From NCBI GenBank assembly GCA_012845835.1, contig JABAKD010000009.1:9544330-9608329 (forward strand): a DNA stretch of 64,000 bases. The letters run 5' to 3'. Both the position numbers and the translations under genes were made by a program. Below are positions 20,301-31,675 of this stretch, piece after piece. Every line of letters begins with the position of its first letter. Position 1 is the stretch's first letter. This DNA is from Undaria pinnatifida (Eukaryota; Sar; Phaeophyceae; Laminariales; Alariaceae). The notes beneath the pieces are model-generated. The model was not told the DNA's origin. It was given only the letters and a program-made list of their open reading frames with translations, and did no database searches.

Positions 20301-23300
20301 GTCGGTTCTGCGCGACGCTCTTCGGGAGGTGTGCGCCCACCTGCGCGTGGCCGGTTGCGCGCACGTGGTTGCGCTACGAGGAGTTTGGCTCACGCCGCGC
20401 GTTACGCTCCTGCTCGAGCCAATGGGCATCGGTAATCTCCACAACTTTATCCGCCGCGACTCGGAAGAAACTTGCCATGGAGAGGAGGAAGGATGCGGTG
20501 ATGGACTTGCGCCCGCAGGGAAGGCGTGGCTCCTCGCGGGGGTTGCTGACGGTCTCGCCGCCCTCCACGACGCCGGAGTCGTCCATCGCGATGTGAAAAG
20601 TCACAACGTCATGATGGTGCGACGGCAGCGCCCGCCAATAGACGACGACCTTGTCGGCGGTTCGGGCAAGCTCGAAAAGGGAATTAAAAAATGCACTAGC
20701 GGTAAGTCTGAGTGGGAAGCGAAGCTCGGTGATCTCGGGAGCGCCGCGCTGGTGCCCCCTGAAGGACGGGCTGCTTTGACGGAGGAGGCTGGTACGAGCG
20801 GGTGGGTGGCTCCAGAGGTGAGTTGCTTGATGATTGCTACCATGCGGCCATGATGATGGTAGCACCTTGTTTAGTTTTCTGCCTAGAACAGGAAGCGTGC
20901 AAGCGTTATCTAGAAGTTTAAGAATGACCTGCCTTTTTCAGCATGTTCCGCTTTTTCCGCACAGCAGTCGCATCTTGACATTCCAAACCTTCGATAACCG
21001 TATTTTGCTACACGTGAAATTATCACATGCTTCACGATTATTCGACACGGAGATGTAGCGCGCGCGATCGCCTCTTACGCACGACCTGCGACTCTTATGT
21101 TCGCCCTTATGGAGACGCCACAAACACCCAGGACTCGCTGGTGGCCATCGATTACCCCCTGTTTGATCTGCTAGGCGCTGACCTCCCGCAGAGCTCTTAT
21201 TGCGTTTAACCCGAAAGCGGACCACCCATTAAATGAGGTTACAGCCACTCTTCCGCTTGTACCACCGACGCGTGCTACGATAGATACATTAAGGTATACC
21301 TCTTTTTGACTATTTTTTTTCTGAATGAAGGGGCAATTTTTGTCCCAAAGTCGTAGGAAATACACGTAGGTCATTTTTTGTTTTTTGCAGTACTAACGTT
21401 TTTTTCATACCCTACAGTAGTAGGCCATGAGTTTGTTCATCGAGTTGCACTCTCAGCTTACTCAAAAAATCATTTTTTGGGGAGAGGTATACCATTAATA
21501 GTACATAACTCCTCAAGTGGTTATGAGCCTCGAAAGGGGAAAAAAAAAAGCGGTGCATATCTAAACGCAGCATGGGTCCCACCCACTTGCGGAAGAGCAA
21601 TCTTGATGCCTTATTTTTTGGTAGACTGTATGTGCCATTCATTGGCAACGAAGCGTGCGGATTCGACGTCTTTTTCCTGTTGCACAATTTTTTCCAAGCA
21701 ATGGACGATCGAAAACACATCAAACATGAGCGACGAGCCAGTTGACGGCGATGACTCGTGCGTACTCGTATGGATCTTCGATTCAGTTACCGTTACTGCC
21801 ATCTGATTGCGGATGCTTTTGCGAAGGTGATGGTTGGTTCAGCCTTCCCTCTTGTTAGGTCATCCACGCGGCATGATAGGGTGTTTGTGAAATATTTTTT
21901 TCCTTTCAACTCGTAGCAGGGTAGTACATTGGAGGAACTTCCAGCACTATTTGGTTCGCCGACAAATCTCTCCCGCCTCCAATATCTTCCCCGTTTTCGC
22001 CTTTACGCGTGCTACGATGGAGGTAGCACTTTTCGCCTGAATTTTTTTCTGACTGACGGGGCTCCTTGACCTAATATTGTGCGAAACATCATTCTCGTTG
22101 TATACCTCGAGGCCATGGGATTTTTCATCCGGTACGTAAGAGGTTTTATTTTTTTGTCCAAGAATCAGTTTTCTTGTTTGTTTAAGAAGGGACATGTCTT
22201 AAGAAGGGACATGTCTTAAGAAGGGACATGTCTTAAGAAGGGACATGTCTTAAGAAGGGACATGTCTTAAGAAGGGACATGTCTTAAGAAGGGACATGTC
22301 TTAAGAAGGGACATGTCTTAAGAAGGGACATGTCTCAAGCAAGGACATGTCTTGAACCTCCTAAAGCGAGGGGTAGTATTAGAAAAATAAAATGGTGCAC
22401 CTCCTACCGTAGCACGCGGCGCTTCATCATCCACCCTTGTAGTCCAAAAGGTGTTGTTGCTGTTTCTTCAAACCACATCGTACAGGTAGCCTCATGCTTC
22501 GAACACGCCGCAGCAAACACTTGAGGTCTGATTCCCTGACGCTATATCCCTCCTTTACCTGCGCTCTCCCACCCCTCCCATGTGGTAGTTCCCAGAACTC
22601 GAGTCCTTTTTGCTGCTGAATCGCCTTTCTCCCTTTTTTCTGTGCCGACCACAACTGCGGTACAGTGCCGGCGCATCGTAAGAAATGGGGCTACAAGAAA
22701 TCCAGGCTGATGTGTACAAACCTAACACATACGGAAGCCGTTACTCTGAATATAATGTAAAACGCACCCTTGTTCGAATAAAAAAACCCAGCCTGAACCA
22801 GAATTCCTATTATTATGTGCCCTGTACTGCACAATTGCGATAAAAACTCCCATCAAGAACCTCCCTCCTCCCCCCTTCGAGGGCGGCACCGTGAGCGCCG
22901 GACCCGCCACCCAACTAATCGCTGGCCGTAAAGTCAGCTATATGTTGCAAGCCAACTCGCAGCCGTAGACGTCGTACGATCGCTAAGCGATATACGGCGT
23001 GTCTACACGAACACGTTGCCGGTGGTTCGCGTCGAATATCGCACGCTGGCACCACAATCGACATTTTTGCCTCAACCACGGCGTTGACTCGTAACAAGGT
23101 TGATACAGTACCTCCCGGCGTCAAAAAACAAGTGTACACGATAGACGTTGCAGCGAAAACACTCCAACAGCGACTCGAGTGCTCCAAGAAATTAACGACG
23201 GACGATGCGTAAGCACACTGTTTGGTCCAAATATGTGTATGAGGTCTCGATGTTATTTTACAACCCCAGCCACGGCAAAGATTGGCTCTAAATCATGCGA

Positions 23301-26300
23301 GGGGGCCCCGGGGGCTCTCAACATCCTCTGTCAGGGGGGGTGAGTTCTGGCGTTGACTAGTCATTCCACGTGCGCTCTGCATTCGCACGCCAATCGCAAA
23401 AAAAAAAAAATGGGTCGGGCTTTTTGGGAGTTATACGGACGTCCTTCTTAGTAGCTCATACATCACCCATCTCCTGGCGCCCCTCCGCCGACAACGTAGC
23501 TACATAGATACATAGCTACACACAGTACGGGTACGGTGCGGTACGGTACGGTACGGTCACCCATCTAAATCTTATACACGGTACGGTACGGTGGAGGTTG
23601 ACCCTTTTCTTCCTGAGGCTCCTCACATGATAAAACTACAGTACTTTATACCATTAGTCTATGCCCCACCCGAAAAACGTATTTCGAGAAAAAAAAATGA
23701 AAGTGCCATAATATATATCACCCCGTCCTCCCCTCACCGGTTATACGACTTACAGGATATACTTGATAAACTGATGCATGTCCTTCCACAGCTGACAGAC
23801 TTTGTCCCCCTCAAAAACGGGTTTTTTTAAACCGTCCTATATATATGACAATTTGTAGAGGTTATCGCAGACTCACGGTTAAGTGTGCCTGTAGAAGAGC
23901 TTCCAAGAAGAGAAAATGGTTGGCGACCCCAGGCCGATATGTTGATTGATGATTAATTTGCTCAGCACATGAGAGCTGATGGTGAGCAAAGAGAAGTGAG
24001 CGCATGTGGACGATGCGCCTGTGCGTCGCTCGTGGCTCAAAAACAAGGACCCTCAAAATCCGTTTCAAACACAAAGAAAAGGACCCTTGAAATGGACCCT
24101 CGAACAACGGCGCTAACCGACGAAATTCCAGAGTACGAACACATGACCCTGTGTAGCCTATATCGCTAATTAAGCAACGTCTAACGGACTTATGACCCTA
24201 TATGCTACCGGTTCCGGAGGGATATCGAAGACTGCCCCTCTTAATGTACCAGTACATACTACATGCTGCACCAGTTTTCGGACATGATTTAGCTTGCAAA
24301 CTGCTGCGTATCATGTATCCAGAACATGATACCTCTGAGCCTTCTGCACGCTAAATACTGCATCGATAAGCGACTTAACAGACTTTTAATAACTGTTGTA
24401 TGAAAAAACTCACAATGTATACGTACCAGATGACTTTTCAGTACTATCAAGCGGCAATTAATTGTGGTTACTGACAAGCCCTCATCTCTTCCAGATTTTA
24501 CGATTTCTGCGCACAGATTGGTTAGCATCACTACTACTGTTGACCCTGGCAGAAGCTACACTGTAGTTCCAAGGGGAGTCGTCGGCGTATATCCTTAATA
24601 AAGACACACAACCCGTAATACGCGCGATCGGAGTATCACACACACACAGCTTGCAAAGATCAGTCTCCAAGAAATCTTCGATCTCACAGCTGGAAAGTGC
24701 ATTTTTATTCTTATATTTATATAAAAATATAACCCGATAAACGAATTTCATATTGGCATTATAATGGCCTGTTAATAGAGATAAATATAGACTAGTCTAG
24801 AACATACGAAGTATATAAAAATAAAAAACAAAACAGAATTTCATAACAAGATTTTCTTATTTTTGGGACATTCCGACATTATTCCGACATTGTTTCCGTT
24901 TTTTTTTTTCTTGTTGGAGGGGGGGGTTAAGGAGCCCCCATCATTCACAAAAGAAAAATAAGAGAAAAAAACTTGGCCAAAAACAAGGGCCGCCTCTTCT
25001 ATCGCAGCACGCATCTGCAACATCTGTAGAATCTGTAACATCTGTTAACATCTGCAACATCTGTAACATCTATCTGCAACATCTGTAACATCTATCTGTA
25101 ACATCTGTTAACATCTGTAGCATATGTAGCATATGTAACCGAAAATCACGCCTGCCTTTTTCTGGAGCCCTTCTTTATTCGAGGACCCATAGCATACATA
25201 CATATATACATGTACATGTGCTTTATCGACCTCACCAAAGCATACGACTCCGTCGACCGAAGCCTTTTGTGGGATGTCCTTGCTCGTTTTGGCGTGCCAC
25301 CGAGAATGCTCGCCGTCATCCGCCAATTCCACGACGGTATGCAAGCATGCGTGCGGCTGGATGATGGAGAGTGCTCGGATAAGTTCGACGTGGGGCAAGG
25401 TCTCAGGCAAGGATGCGTGCTCGCGCCACTGCTGTTCAACATGTTTTTCACTGCGGTACTGCGTGTGGCCGAGAAACGCTTCCTCGCTGATGCAGCCATC
25501 ACGGACAACATGGTGCAGCTCCAACGAAAGAAGGAAGGCGAGAAGAAGGGCACTTCACGCACAGGCAAAGTCGACGGACGGAGGGGGAAGGAGGGGGAGG
25601 GGGTGCAGAGATTGTGGGGTATGCTGTACGCGGACGATGCGGGCATCGTATCGCGATCATCAGAAGGGCTGGAGAGGATGATGACGGCGATCGTGACTGC
25701 GTGCTCGTCGTTCGGGCTTACAGTATCCGAGGCGAAAACACAGATAATGTGCCTGGAAACCAAAAGCGGGGGGAAGGTGTCCTTCACGATCAATGCAGCC
25801 GGCCAGGTTTACAAACAAACAATCCAGTTTGTATACTTGGGCGGGGCTATCACCGCAGACAGAAACCTTAGCACTGAAATAACGCGGCGTCTTCAGAGGG
25901 CCTGGGCGTGCTTCCAGCGGTACAAGATGGAAATCTATGATCGCCCGGGTGTGCGTTTACGGTTGAAGGTGCGGTTGCTGAAAGCTGAGGTGGTCGAGAC
26001 ACTGCTGTACGGTTGCATGACTTGGAGCCCGAAGAAGCCTGACTATGACAGGCTACGTCGGGTTCACCGCTCCATGCTCCTCCGATGCCTTGGATGGCGG
26101 AAACGGAAGCGCGACGACCACACCCTATCGTACGCCGACGCGCTTGCCCAGACAGATTCCGAGAGCGTTGAGGTGATAGTGCGCAAACGGAGGATTTTAT
26201 TTGCGGGATTCGTGGCACGCATGGGGGAGGAGCGTCTGCCACAGAGGGTGATGTTTGGGGAGTTTGTTGGGGGTAAGGGTTACTCAGGGGGGCAAGAGAA

Positions 26301-29300
26301 AGACTGGATGGATCATCTGAAGGAGGATATGTCGGTTTTTGGAATGAAATTCGAAGGATGGCGAAAGGCTGCTCAGAAGGCTGGCAGATGGTTTCGAAGA
26401 GTAGAGGAGGGAGCCGAGTTGTTTATGCGGAATTGGCATGAAACGGAGAGACGCAAAGCTGCAGAGCGACGCGCAAAGGCTGCGGCAGCGTCATCCACCG
26501 TTGGCATCTCTAAGCGGCCGGGGGGAGGGGGAAGGGGGGGGGGGCGGGGAGGGGACTGGGGGAGGGGGGGAGAGGGGAGGGGGGGAGGGGGGAGGGGGAA
26601 AGGGAGGAAGGGGGGAGGGGCGGAAGGGGGAGCGTCATGCCCAAGAGACTGAAGTCTGGGTTTGGCCATCATCGTATTGAAAGTTGTGGGCCTTCTAATG
26701 GCCGTCACAAGATAGCATAAGACCGCCCTGACTTCTTCGCCATGTTGCGTTCTCTCCCAGGTGCCATTGATGATGGACGTGATACCCTCTGTTAGCCCAA
26801 TGCCATCCTTAGCCAGTTCCTAGGGTCTGCTAGTATGACATTTTTCTTCCTTTTCTTTTTCTATTTCTTTTTTCTTTTTTTCTCTTCTTTCCTTGCTTTC
26901 TTGTCTTGTCTTTTCTTGCTTTTCTTGTCTTTTTCTTCTCTTTGCTTGCCTTTTTCGTCTTGTTTCGTTTTTCTTCTCTATTATTTCCTTTCCTTTATCT
27001 TCTTTTCTTTTCTTTGTTTCTTTTCCTCCAATTGACTTATGCCTGTCGTGCGTATGCGTAGTGATAGATACTACGTGTAATATAAACGTGGTAGTCTTAC
27101 TTGGGTGGCAATCGGAATATTTGGTTTCTTCAGGCGTGAGTAGTGAGACGTATGCACCGGCCTGGACCTGGCACATCGTAGACTGACTCCCGATTTCACT
27201 TTTATATGTTTCTGGTGGATGTTATGAGGCTTAGTTTGGGTAAGCTATCGGTTAACCTTTTGCAAGTGGTCAAACGGACTAATACCCCACCTAAGTCCTT
27301 AACAAATGGCGTCGTCGGCAGGACACGAACCTGCGCGTGAAATCACAATGGGTTTGACATGTCGAACTTGAAAAATGTTCTCCATGGTATCCCCAGGAAA
27401 TGAAACGGCTTGGATATTGCCAGAGGTCCGCCGTATATCCGGCCGACCTGCTATCCCGCCGTTTCAGGGGGGGAGAGTGTTATAAGGCTTAGTTGGGGTA
27501 AGCTATTGGTTAACCAGTTGCAAGTGGTCAAACGGACTAATACCTCACTAAGACCTTAACAAATGGCGTCGTCGACAGACCATGGGTTTTTTGGGTCGTG
27601 GGTTCGATCCCCACCATCCACAATAATAAACTTTTCAGATTTTCCCCATGTCGAACTCGAAAAATACTCTCCCTGGTATACCCAGGAAATGAAACGGCTT
27701 GGATAAATGACAGGTCCGCCCGTATATCCGGCCGACCTGATATCCCGACGTTTCAGGGGGGGAGAGTGTTATAAGGCTTAGTTTGGGTAAGCTATCGGTT
27801 AACCTTTTGCAAGTGGTCAAACGGACTAATACCCCACCTAAGTCCTTAACATGGAGGCATGAATTGCGTCAGCTGTGATACATGCGTGTACCACCTTGGG
27901 TTGTGTGTGTTTTTCCCTGGGGTATTCCTCAGCTCCAGAGTGACTGGAGCGTCCTGCCGACGACGCCATTTGTTAAGGACTTCAGAGGGGTGTTAGTCCG
28001 TTTGACCACTTGCACAAGGTTAACCAATAGCTTACCCAAACTAAGCCTTATAACACTCTCCCCCCCTTAAACGGCGGGATAGCAGGTCGGCCGGATACAC
28101 GGGCGGACCTGTCATTTACCCAAGCCGTTTCATTTCCTGGGGATACCAGGGAGAGTGTTTTTCAAGTTCGACATGGGGAAAGTCTGAAAAGTGTATTATT
28201 GTGGATGGTGGGGATCGAACCCACGACCCAAAAACCCATGTCCTGCCGACGACGCCACTTGTGAAATTAATAGGTGGGGGACACAGAGTGCCCCCTGCAG
28301 GTCTGCCAATTGAGCAGGTCCTCGGAGAGTACTCACTTTCGTTCCTTCGCTAACTTCCCCGAATATAAACCGCCAACCTTATCATACGAAACCCATCCAA
28401 ATGATCTTAAATTCGGATACCTACAGGCCTTTCGAGGCCGTATCTTAACACTGTCCTGTGACCACGGACTTGATTATGCGAATTAATGTGAGAACAACAA
28501 CAACAACAACATGCTATTGTTACAGGTGTAAGGCTTAGTTGGGTAAAAGCTACTACTACTATTGGTTCACCTTTTGCAAGAGTGGTCAAACGGACTAATG
28601 GAAACCGCTTTGGATAATTGACAGGTCCGCCCGTATATCCGGCCGTCTTGTTGTCCCGCCGTTTCAGGGGGGGGGGGGGGGGGTCATGAGGCTTATGTTA
28701 AGGAATTAGTGGGGTATTAGCCCGTTTGACCACTTGCACAACAAGGTTAACCAATAGCTTACCCAAACTAAGCCTTATAACACTACTCCCCCCCTGAAAC
28801 GGCGGAATAGCAGGTCGACCGGATATACGGGCGGACCTGTCAATTATCCAAGCCGTTTCATTTCCTGGGTATATACCGGAGAGGGTATTTTTCAAGATCG
28901 ACATGAGGAAAATCTGAAAAAGTTTATTATAGGTAGATGTGGGATTTGAACCCACGACCCCAAAGACCCATGGTCTGTCGACGACGCCATTTGTTAAGGT
29001 ATTAGTGGGGTATTAGTCCTTAATAAGTACTTGCAAAAGGTTAACCAATAGCTTACCCAAACTATGCCTTATAGCACTCTCCCCGCCTGAAACGGCGGGA
29101 TAGCAGGTCGGCCGGATATACGGCGGACCTCTGTCAATATCCAAGCTGTTTCGTTTCCTGGGGACACCAGGGAGAGTATTTTTCAAGTTCGACATGGGGA
29201 AAATTTGAAAAGTGTATTATTGTGAATGGTGGGGATCGAACCCAAGACCCGAAAAAAACATGGTACGTCGACGACGCCATTTGTTAAGGTATTAGTGGGG

Positions 29301-30210
29301 TATTAGTCCGTTTGACCACCTGCAAAAGGTTAACCAATAGCTTACCCAAACTAAACCTTATAACACTTGCTTAGTTTCGGGTAAGCTATTGGTTAACCTT
29401 TTTGCAAGTGGTCAAAGGGACGAATGCCCCACTAATACCTCAACATTATTGTACGGTATAGGTGCTCCACTTGTTCTTGCCTTCTGAGGGTTGCGACTTG
29501 AGGAGCTCTAAACCCCGGCACCCACACACTCATTTTGAGAAAAAAAAAAAGGAACAAAAAGGTGCTACCCGAAGTGAACAACTAGAAATCAATATCATCA
29601 TGGCCTACTGCTGTAGGTATAAATTGTTTTATTTATTTTTTTTCAGCCGTATCCCACGGTGGTAGGGTTTAATTCAGAAGATTCTAAGAATTTTCTGAGC
29701 TCATAACATGAGGGTGAGCTCAAATCCAACATCTCACCCGTAACATGGCTTCGAAGGCGCTCAAACCGCGCAACTCGGTCAAGCATCTACTTATGCCCTA
29801 GTCCTAAAACAAAAGATACTCGCAAAATTACTTTTGATCAGTGACTAATCGGCAGTTCCTCACTTGAGAAGGTCAACCGGACAGAGGGTATACCTTGTTT
29901 GGCTAAAAAAGAATGCAATAACCCCTACGCCGACAGGTATACCTTTTTTTGGCTAAAAAAATGCAATAACTCCTGCCGTGGGATTACTTTACTACAACGG
30001 CGAAAGTTATGTTTGAGTGATATAAGGCTTGCCTAGCTTGGGTAAGCTATTGGTTTAACCTTTCGCAATCGGTCGAACGGACTACTACCCCACTAATTTC
30101 CTTAACGCGAAGCAACAAGGACGCCATCTTCCTGCCATTTTTTTCTTTGTCAAGGAGGTGGCTCGCCCGTTATTATGCAGAAAATAATTTGTCGAAAAGT
30201 GCTACTGCTG

Positions 30211-30245
<35 letters not shown>

Positions 30246-31675
30246 GCAACCCTATCGCAGGAGACGTCGACCGTACCCCCCCTCCGCCCATACCACCGAC
30301 TTTGATGGAAAAATAAATGAATAATGAAAGTTCAGCCCGGTGAAGAATCCCATGATGGGTCAACGATTTTTCATGTATTTCCAAGTGGATACAACGAACA
30401 ACATGTGTTAATCGCAAAATATATACCTTGCGAGTATCGGGTACACTTCTTATCTATTAGAAATAGAAGTTGTTCCCCAGGTGAAGAAAGAGTCCTGTCG
30501 ATGCAGAAAGAGTCACTGTCGATGCAGAAATGATTCGAACGCAAAAAAAGTGCAAACCACTATGATACCCACGTCTGGTACCACAATATTAATCGTGGTA
30601 TTTGGCCGGTGCTTTACGAGACAGCGCGTGCCTTTTTTTTTTTTTTTTCAACACCTTCAGTCCTGACGTCTACCACGCCGGAAAACAAAAATTGAAAACG
30701 CATACCCAAGCCCTCCCCGATCGGCACATTTATAACCCGACGACACAACGCTCCAACCGACCCATGCTCTATCATAGAGGTGCACCCGTCGTTTTCTCAG
30801 TCTCTTTAGTTTCAGGAGCTCTTGTTCTCCACCCAAAAACTGATGTTGAGAAAAATGAAAAGCGCAGCAGTGTCCGACGAACAATCCCATAGTAAAAACC
30901 TAGGCAACCAAAAAAGAAGAAAAAAAAAAAGTGAAAAAGCGAAAAATTGTTGAAATTCCGACGAATTTGGGTTAAAGTTAAGGAGAACCGTCATTCAGAA
31001 ACGAAAAAGTAGCCAAAAAGTAGTATACCTTAATACATCTAGCGTAGAAAGCGTCAAACTAAACCTAGATAATCAATACTAATTCAAGACATTTCTTCAT
31101 CTTTTTCTACGCCGAAGCGGCAATATATTATAGGTGGGGGGGGGGGGTGAAAAACAATTAACTTATTAATTAAGAGGGGGGGTTGAAAATAAATAAAATA
31201 ACAACAGTAATAATAATTGATGATACTATTTCAAGACGTGACTTTTTTTTCTTGTGGCAAGAGTGAGAAGATATCACGCGCACGCAGTTTGGCAAATATC
31301 AATTTCGCCGAAAATTCTCGATCTCACAGCTGAGGTTTTTACCTTCTTATTTTTATACGAAAAACACAGGTCTTCGGGGACGAAGGATACGGAACGGCGG
31401 CCGATATCTTCAGCCTCGGAGTTCTCATCTGGGAGGCGTTCACGCGTGGGGCGTTGGAAAACCCTCTATCCGGTCTCTCGGGGCAGACGTATAGGGCCAA
31501 GCTTAGGGAAAGCTTGAGACCGCCGTGGCCGCCCCAAGTGGAGGCTGACGTCAAGGGGTTGGTGGAGCGTTGCTGGGCTTTCGAGCCCGGAGAGCGTCCG
31601 CGGGCGGGGGTGGTCGCAGACGAGCTTCGGGCATTTGCCACAGCTGCTGCCGCTGATGGTTCTGCTGCTGCATAG
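17329..31675 (+). CDS. Ser/Thr-type protein kinase (TKL-like), two coding exons with a 10.5-kb intron
   Basis: Exon 1 is 17329-20817, exon 2 is 31370-31675; donor GTGAGT, acceptor AACACAG, phase 0; about 1264 residues. A poly-Gln run follows the N-terminus, then a long low-complexity part with about seven degenerate copies of a (C/F)V(D/E)EIVSQ-like motif (near residues 417, 493, 550, 606, 645, 697, 791). The kinase domain starts near residue 865: GEGRYSVVY glycine loop, FAAKEF (catalytic Lys near 980) after an unusual ~100-residue insertion, HRDVKSHN (near 1085), DLG in place of DFG (near 1134), GTSGWVAPE. Exon 2 supplies [17 protein letters not shown], then [11 protein letters not shown] and the C-lobe end. 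All catalytic residues are present, so it is probably active. ATG 17329 is the first in-frame Met; upstream non-ATG extension is possible. Substrate unknown. Confidence 0.85.
17385..17432 (+). repeat. CAG repeat encoding poly-Gln
   Basis: CAGCAGCAACAT-type repeat ending in a pure CAG run, in frame with the kinase ORF as Gln with interspersed His. Confidence 0.9.
21268..21575. mobile_element. Diverged TIR element of the CGTGCTACG family
   Basis: Starts ACGCGTGCTACGATAGAT and has TTCTGAATGAAGGGGCAA and TCGTAGGAAATAC in the same order as other copies (TCTGACTGACGGGGCTCC in the 22006 copy, GTCGGAAATAC in the 51733 copy). The right end is poorly preserved. Confidence 0.45.
22006..22417. mobile_element. 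TIR element of the CGTGCTACG family
   Basis: Left end CGCGTGCTACGATGGAGGT and right end (reverse complement) CGCGTGCTACGGTAGGAGGT form imperfect inverted ends. The interior has GACGGGGCTCCTTGAC, CTCGTTGTATACCT, GGCCATGGGATTTTTCATCC and GCGAGGGGTAGTATTA, shared with copies at 34465-34730 (inverted) and 51733-52006. No transposase, so it is non-autonomous. Confidence 0.75.
22184..22353. repeat. Ten copies of a 17-bp unit, nearly perfect
   Basis: AAGAAGGGACATGTCTT repeated head to tail; the last two copies carry substitutions. Each unit contains the palindrome GACATGTC and each junction forms CTTAAG. The array sits inside the TIR element at 22006-22417, where the copy at 34465-34730 has only one or two such phrases (near 34528-34545). 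Confidence 0.95.
22917..23212 (+). other. Open frame without start codon, unknown
   Basis: The plus strand is open for about 98 codons and ends with [20 protein letters not shown] and a short tail before TAA at 23210. There is no ATG and no family I recognise. It lies in the kinase intron and may be a mobile-element fragment or chance. Confidence 0.2.
23520..23595. repeat. GGTAC simple repeats
   Basis: Short (GGTAC)n runs at 23525-23560 and 23578-23593. Confidence 0.7.
23722..24712. repeat. Dispersed repeat family R, copy 2, interrupted
   Basis: The left part (23722-23833) matches 13672-13785 and the right part (24488-24712) matches 13780-13985. About 650 bp with no match to copy 1 lies between, so the copy seems to have taken an insertion or the families have a variable middle. 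Confidence 0.65.
25020..25140. repeat. ACATCTGTA microsatellite
   Basis: Many tandem (A)ACATCTGTA/ACATCTGCA units with occasional TATCTG variants, directly before the LINE fragment. Confidence 0.85.
25205..26652 (+). mobile_element. 5'-truncated LINE: reverse transcriptase and C-terminal region
   Basis: The ORF of about 480 codons opens at the RT palm ([13 protein letters not shown]), continues with [14 protein letters not shown] and [10 protein letters not shown] (catalytic YxDD), then a C-terminal part ([29 protein letters not shown]) typical of non-LTR retrotransposons, and ends in a Gly/Arg-rich tail from a G-rich tract. The endonuclease and RT N-terminus are absent; the break just before the palm fits 5' truncation during target-primed reverse transcription. 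No stop or frameshift interrupts what remains. It lies in sense orientation in the kinase intron. The element at the right end of the window supplies the 5' portion of what appears to be the same LINE type. Confidence 0.88.
26518..26640 (+). repeat. G-rich tract
   Basis: Long GGGGGAGGGG-type sequence that could form G-quadruplexes; it encodes the Gly-rich tail of the LINE ORF. Confidence 0.85.
26653..27035 (+). other. Probable LINE 3' region and polypyrimidine tract
   Basis: After the RT stop there is about 180 bp of unique sequence and then a TTTCTTTTC-rich tract (26838-27030). No poly-A tail or target duplication was found, so the 3' end of the element is uncertain. Confidence 0.4.
27220..27851 (+). 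mobile_element. TRIM-like element, three 85-bp LTRs sharing two internal segments
   Basis: LTRs at 27220-27304, 27478-27561 and 27767-27851 start TGTTAT(A/G)AGGCTTAG and end CCTTAACA. Each internal segment opens AATGGCGTCGTCG (a TGG two bases inside the LTR, as in a primer-binding site) and closes with TTTCAGGGGGGGAGAG, a polypurine tract abutting the next LTR. The second internal segment carries a tRNA-like T-arm. TGGA flanks the array on both sides (27216-27219 and 27852-27855). There is no coding capacity; the size and organisation fit terminal-repeat retrotransposons in miniature. Confidence 0.75.
27562..27622 (+). other. tRNA-like segment inside the TRIM-like element
   Basis: GTGGG-TTCGATC-CCCAC (27600-27616) is a perfect T-arm with a B box. 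The inverted copies near 28930-28955 keep the T-arm with a different loop (TTCAAAT), also a legitimate tRNA loop. TGGCGTCGTCGA upstream is close to an A box. The acceptor ends do not pair. Confidence 0.5.
27958..28262 (-). mobile_element. TRIM-like element, inverted and truncated
   Basis: One LTR (27971-28055, reading TGTTAAGG to CCTTATAACA on the plus strand) and one internal segment with the T-arm (near 28205-28225), plus a short piece of the next internal segment at 27958-27970. The other LTR is missing. Confidence 0.7.
28527..28680 (+). mobile_element. Degenerate TRIM-like copy with internal deletion
   Basis: LTR-like sequence (AAGGCTTAGTTGGGTAA to GTGGTCAAACGGACTAAT) passes directly into the 3' part of the internal segment (GACAGGTCCGCCCGTATATCC, TTTCAGGGGG). 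Confidence 0.6.
28696..29365 (-). mobile_element. TRIM-like array, inverted, three LTRs and two internal segments
   Basis: LTRs at 28696-28782, 28992-29076 and 29282-29365, with internal segments between them, each ending in the TGGCGTCGTCG site and holding a T-arm (near 28935-28953 and 29232-29250). Same layout as the forward array at 27220. Confidence 0.75.
29366..29445 (+). repeat. Partial TRIM LTR, forward, head to head with the inverted array
   Basis: GCTTAGTTTCGGGTAAGCTATTGG through GTGGTCAAAGGGACGAAT to CCTCAACA. Confidence 0.7.
30017..30106 (+). repeat. Solo TRIM-like LTR
   Basis: TGATATAAGGCTTGCCTAG through GGTAAGCTATTGGTTTAACC to TTTCCTTAACG; no internal segment beside it. Confidence 0.65.
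30206..30246. repeat. (CTA)n microsatellite
   Basis: About a dozen CTA triplets with flanking CTG. Confidence 0.9.

Larger units (their letters stand above)
20818..31369 (+). other. 10.5-kb intron of the kinase gene
   Basis: Begins GTGAGT and ends CACAG. Inside are TIR elements (21268, 22006), a 17-mer array (22184-22353), the second copy of repeat family R, a 5'-truncated LINE in sense orientation (25205-26830), TRIM-like arrays in both orientations (27220-30106) and many simple repeats. The exon 2 acceptor lies just downstream of a fragment of repeat family R. Confidence 0.8.

Noticed and set aside
22184-22353. Regular short repeats that could suggest a CRISPR array
   Set aside because: The copies are directly head to tail with no spacers, and the surroundings are eukaryotic intron.
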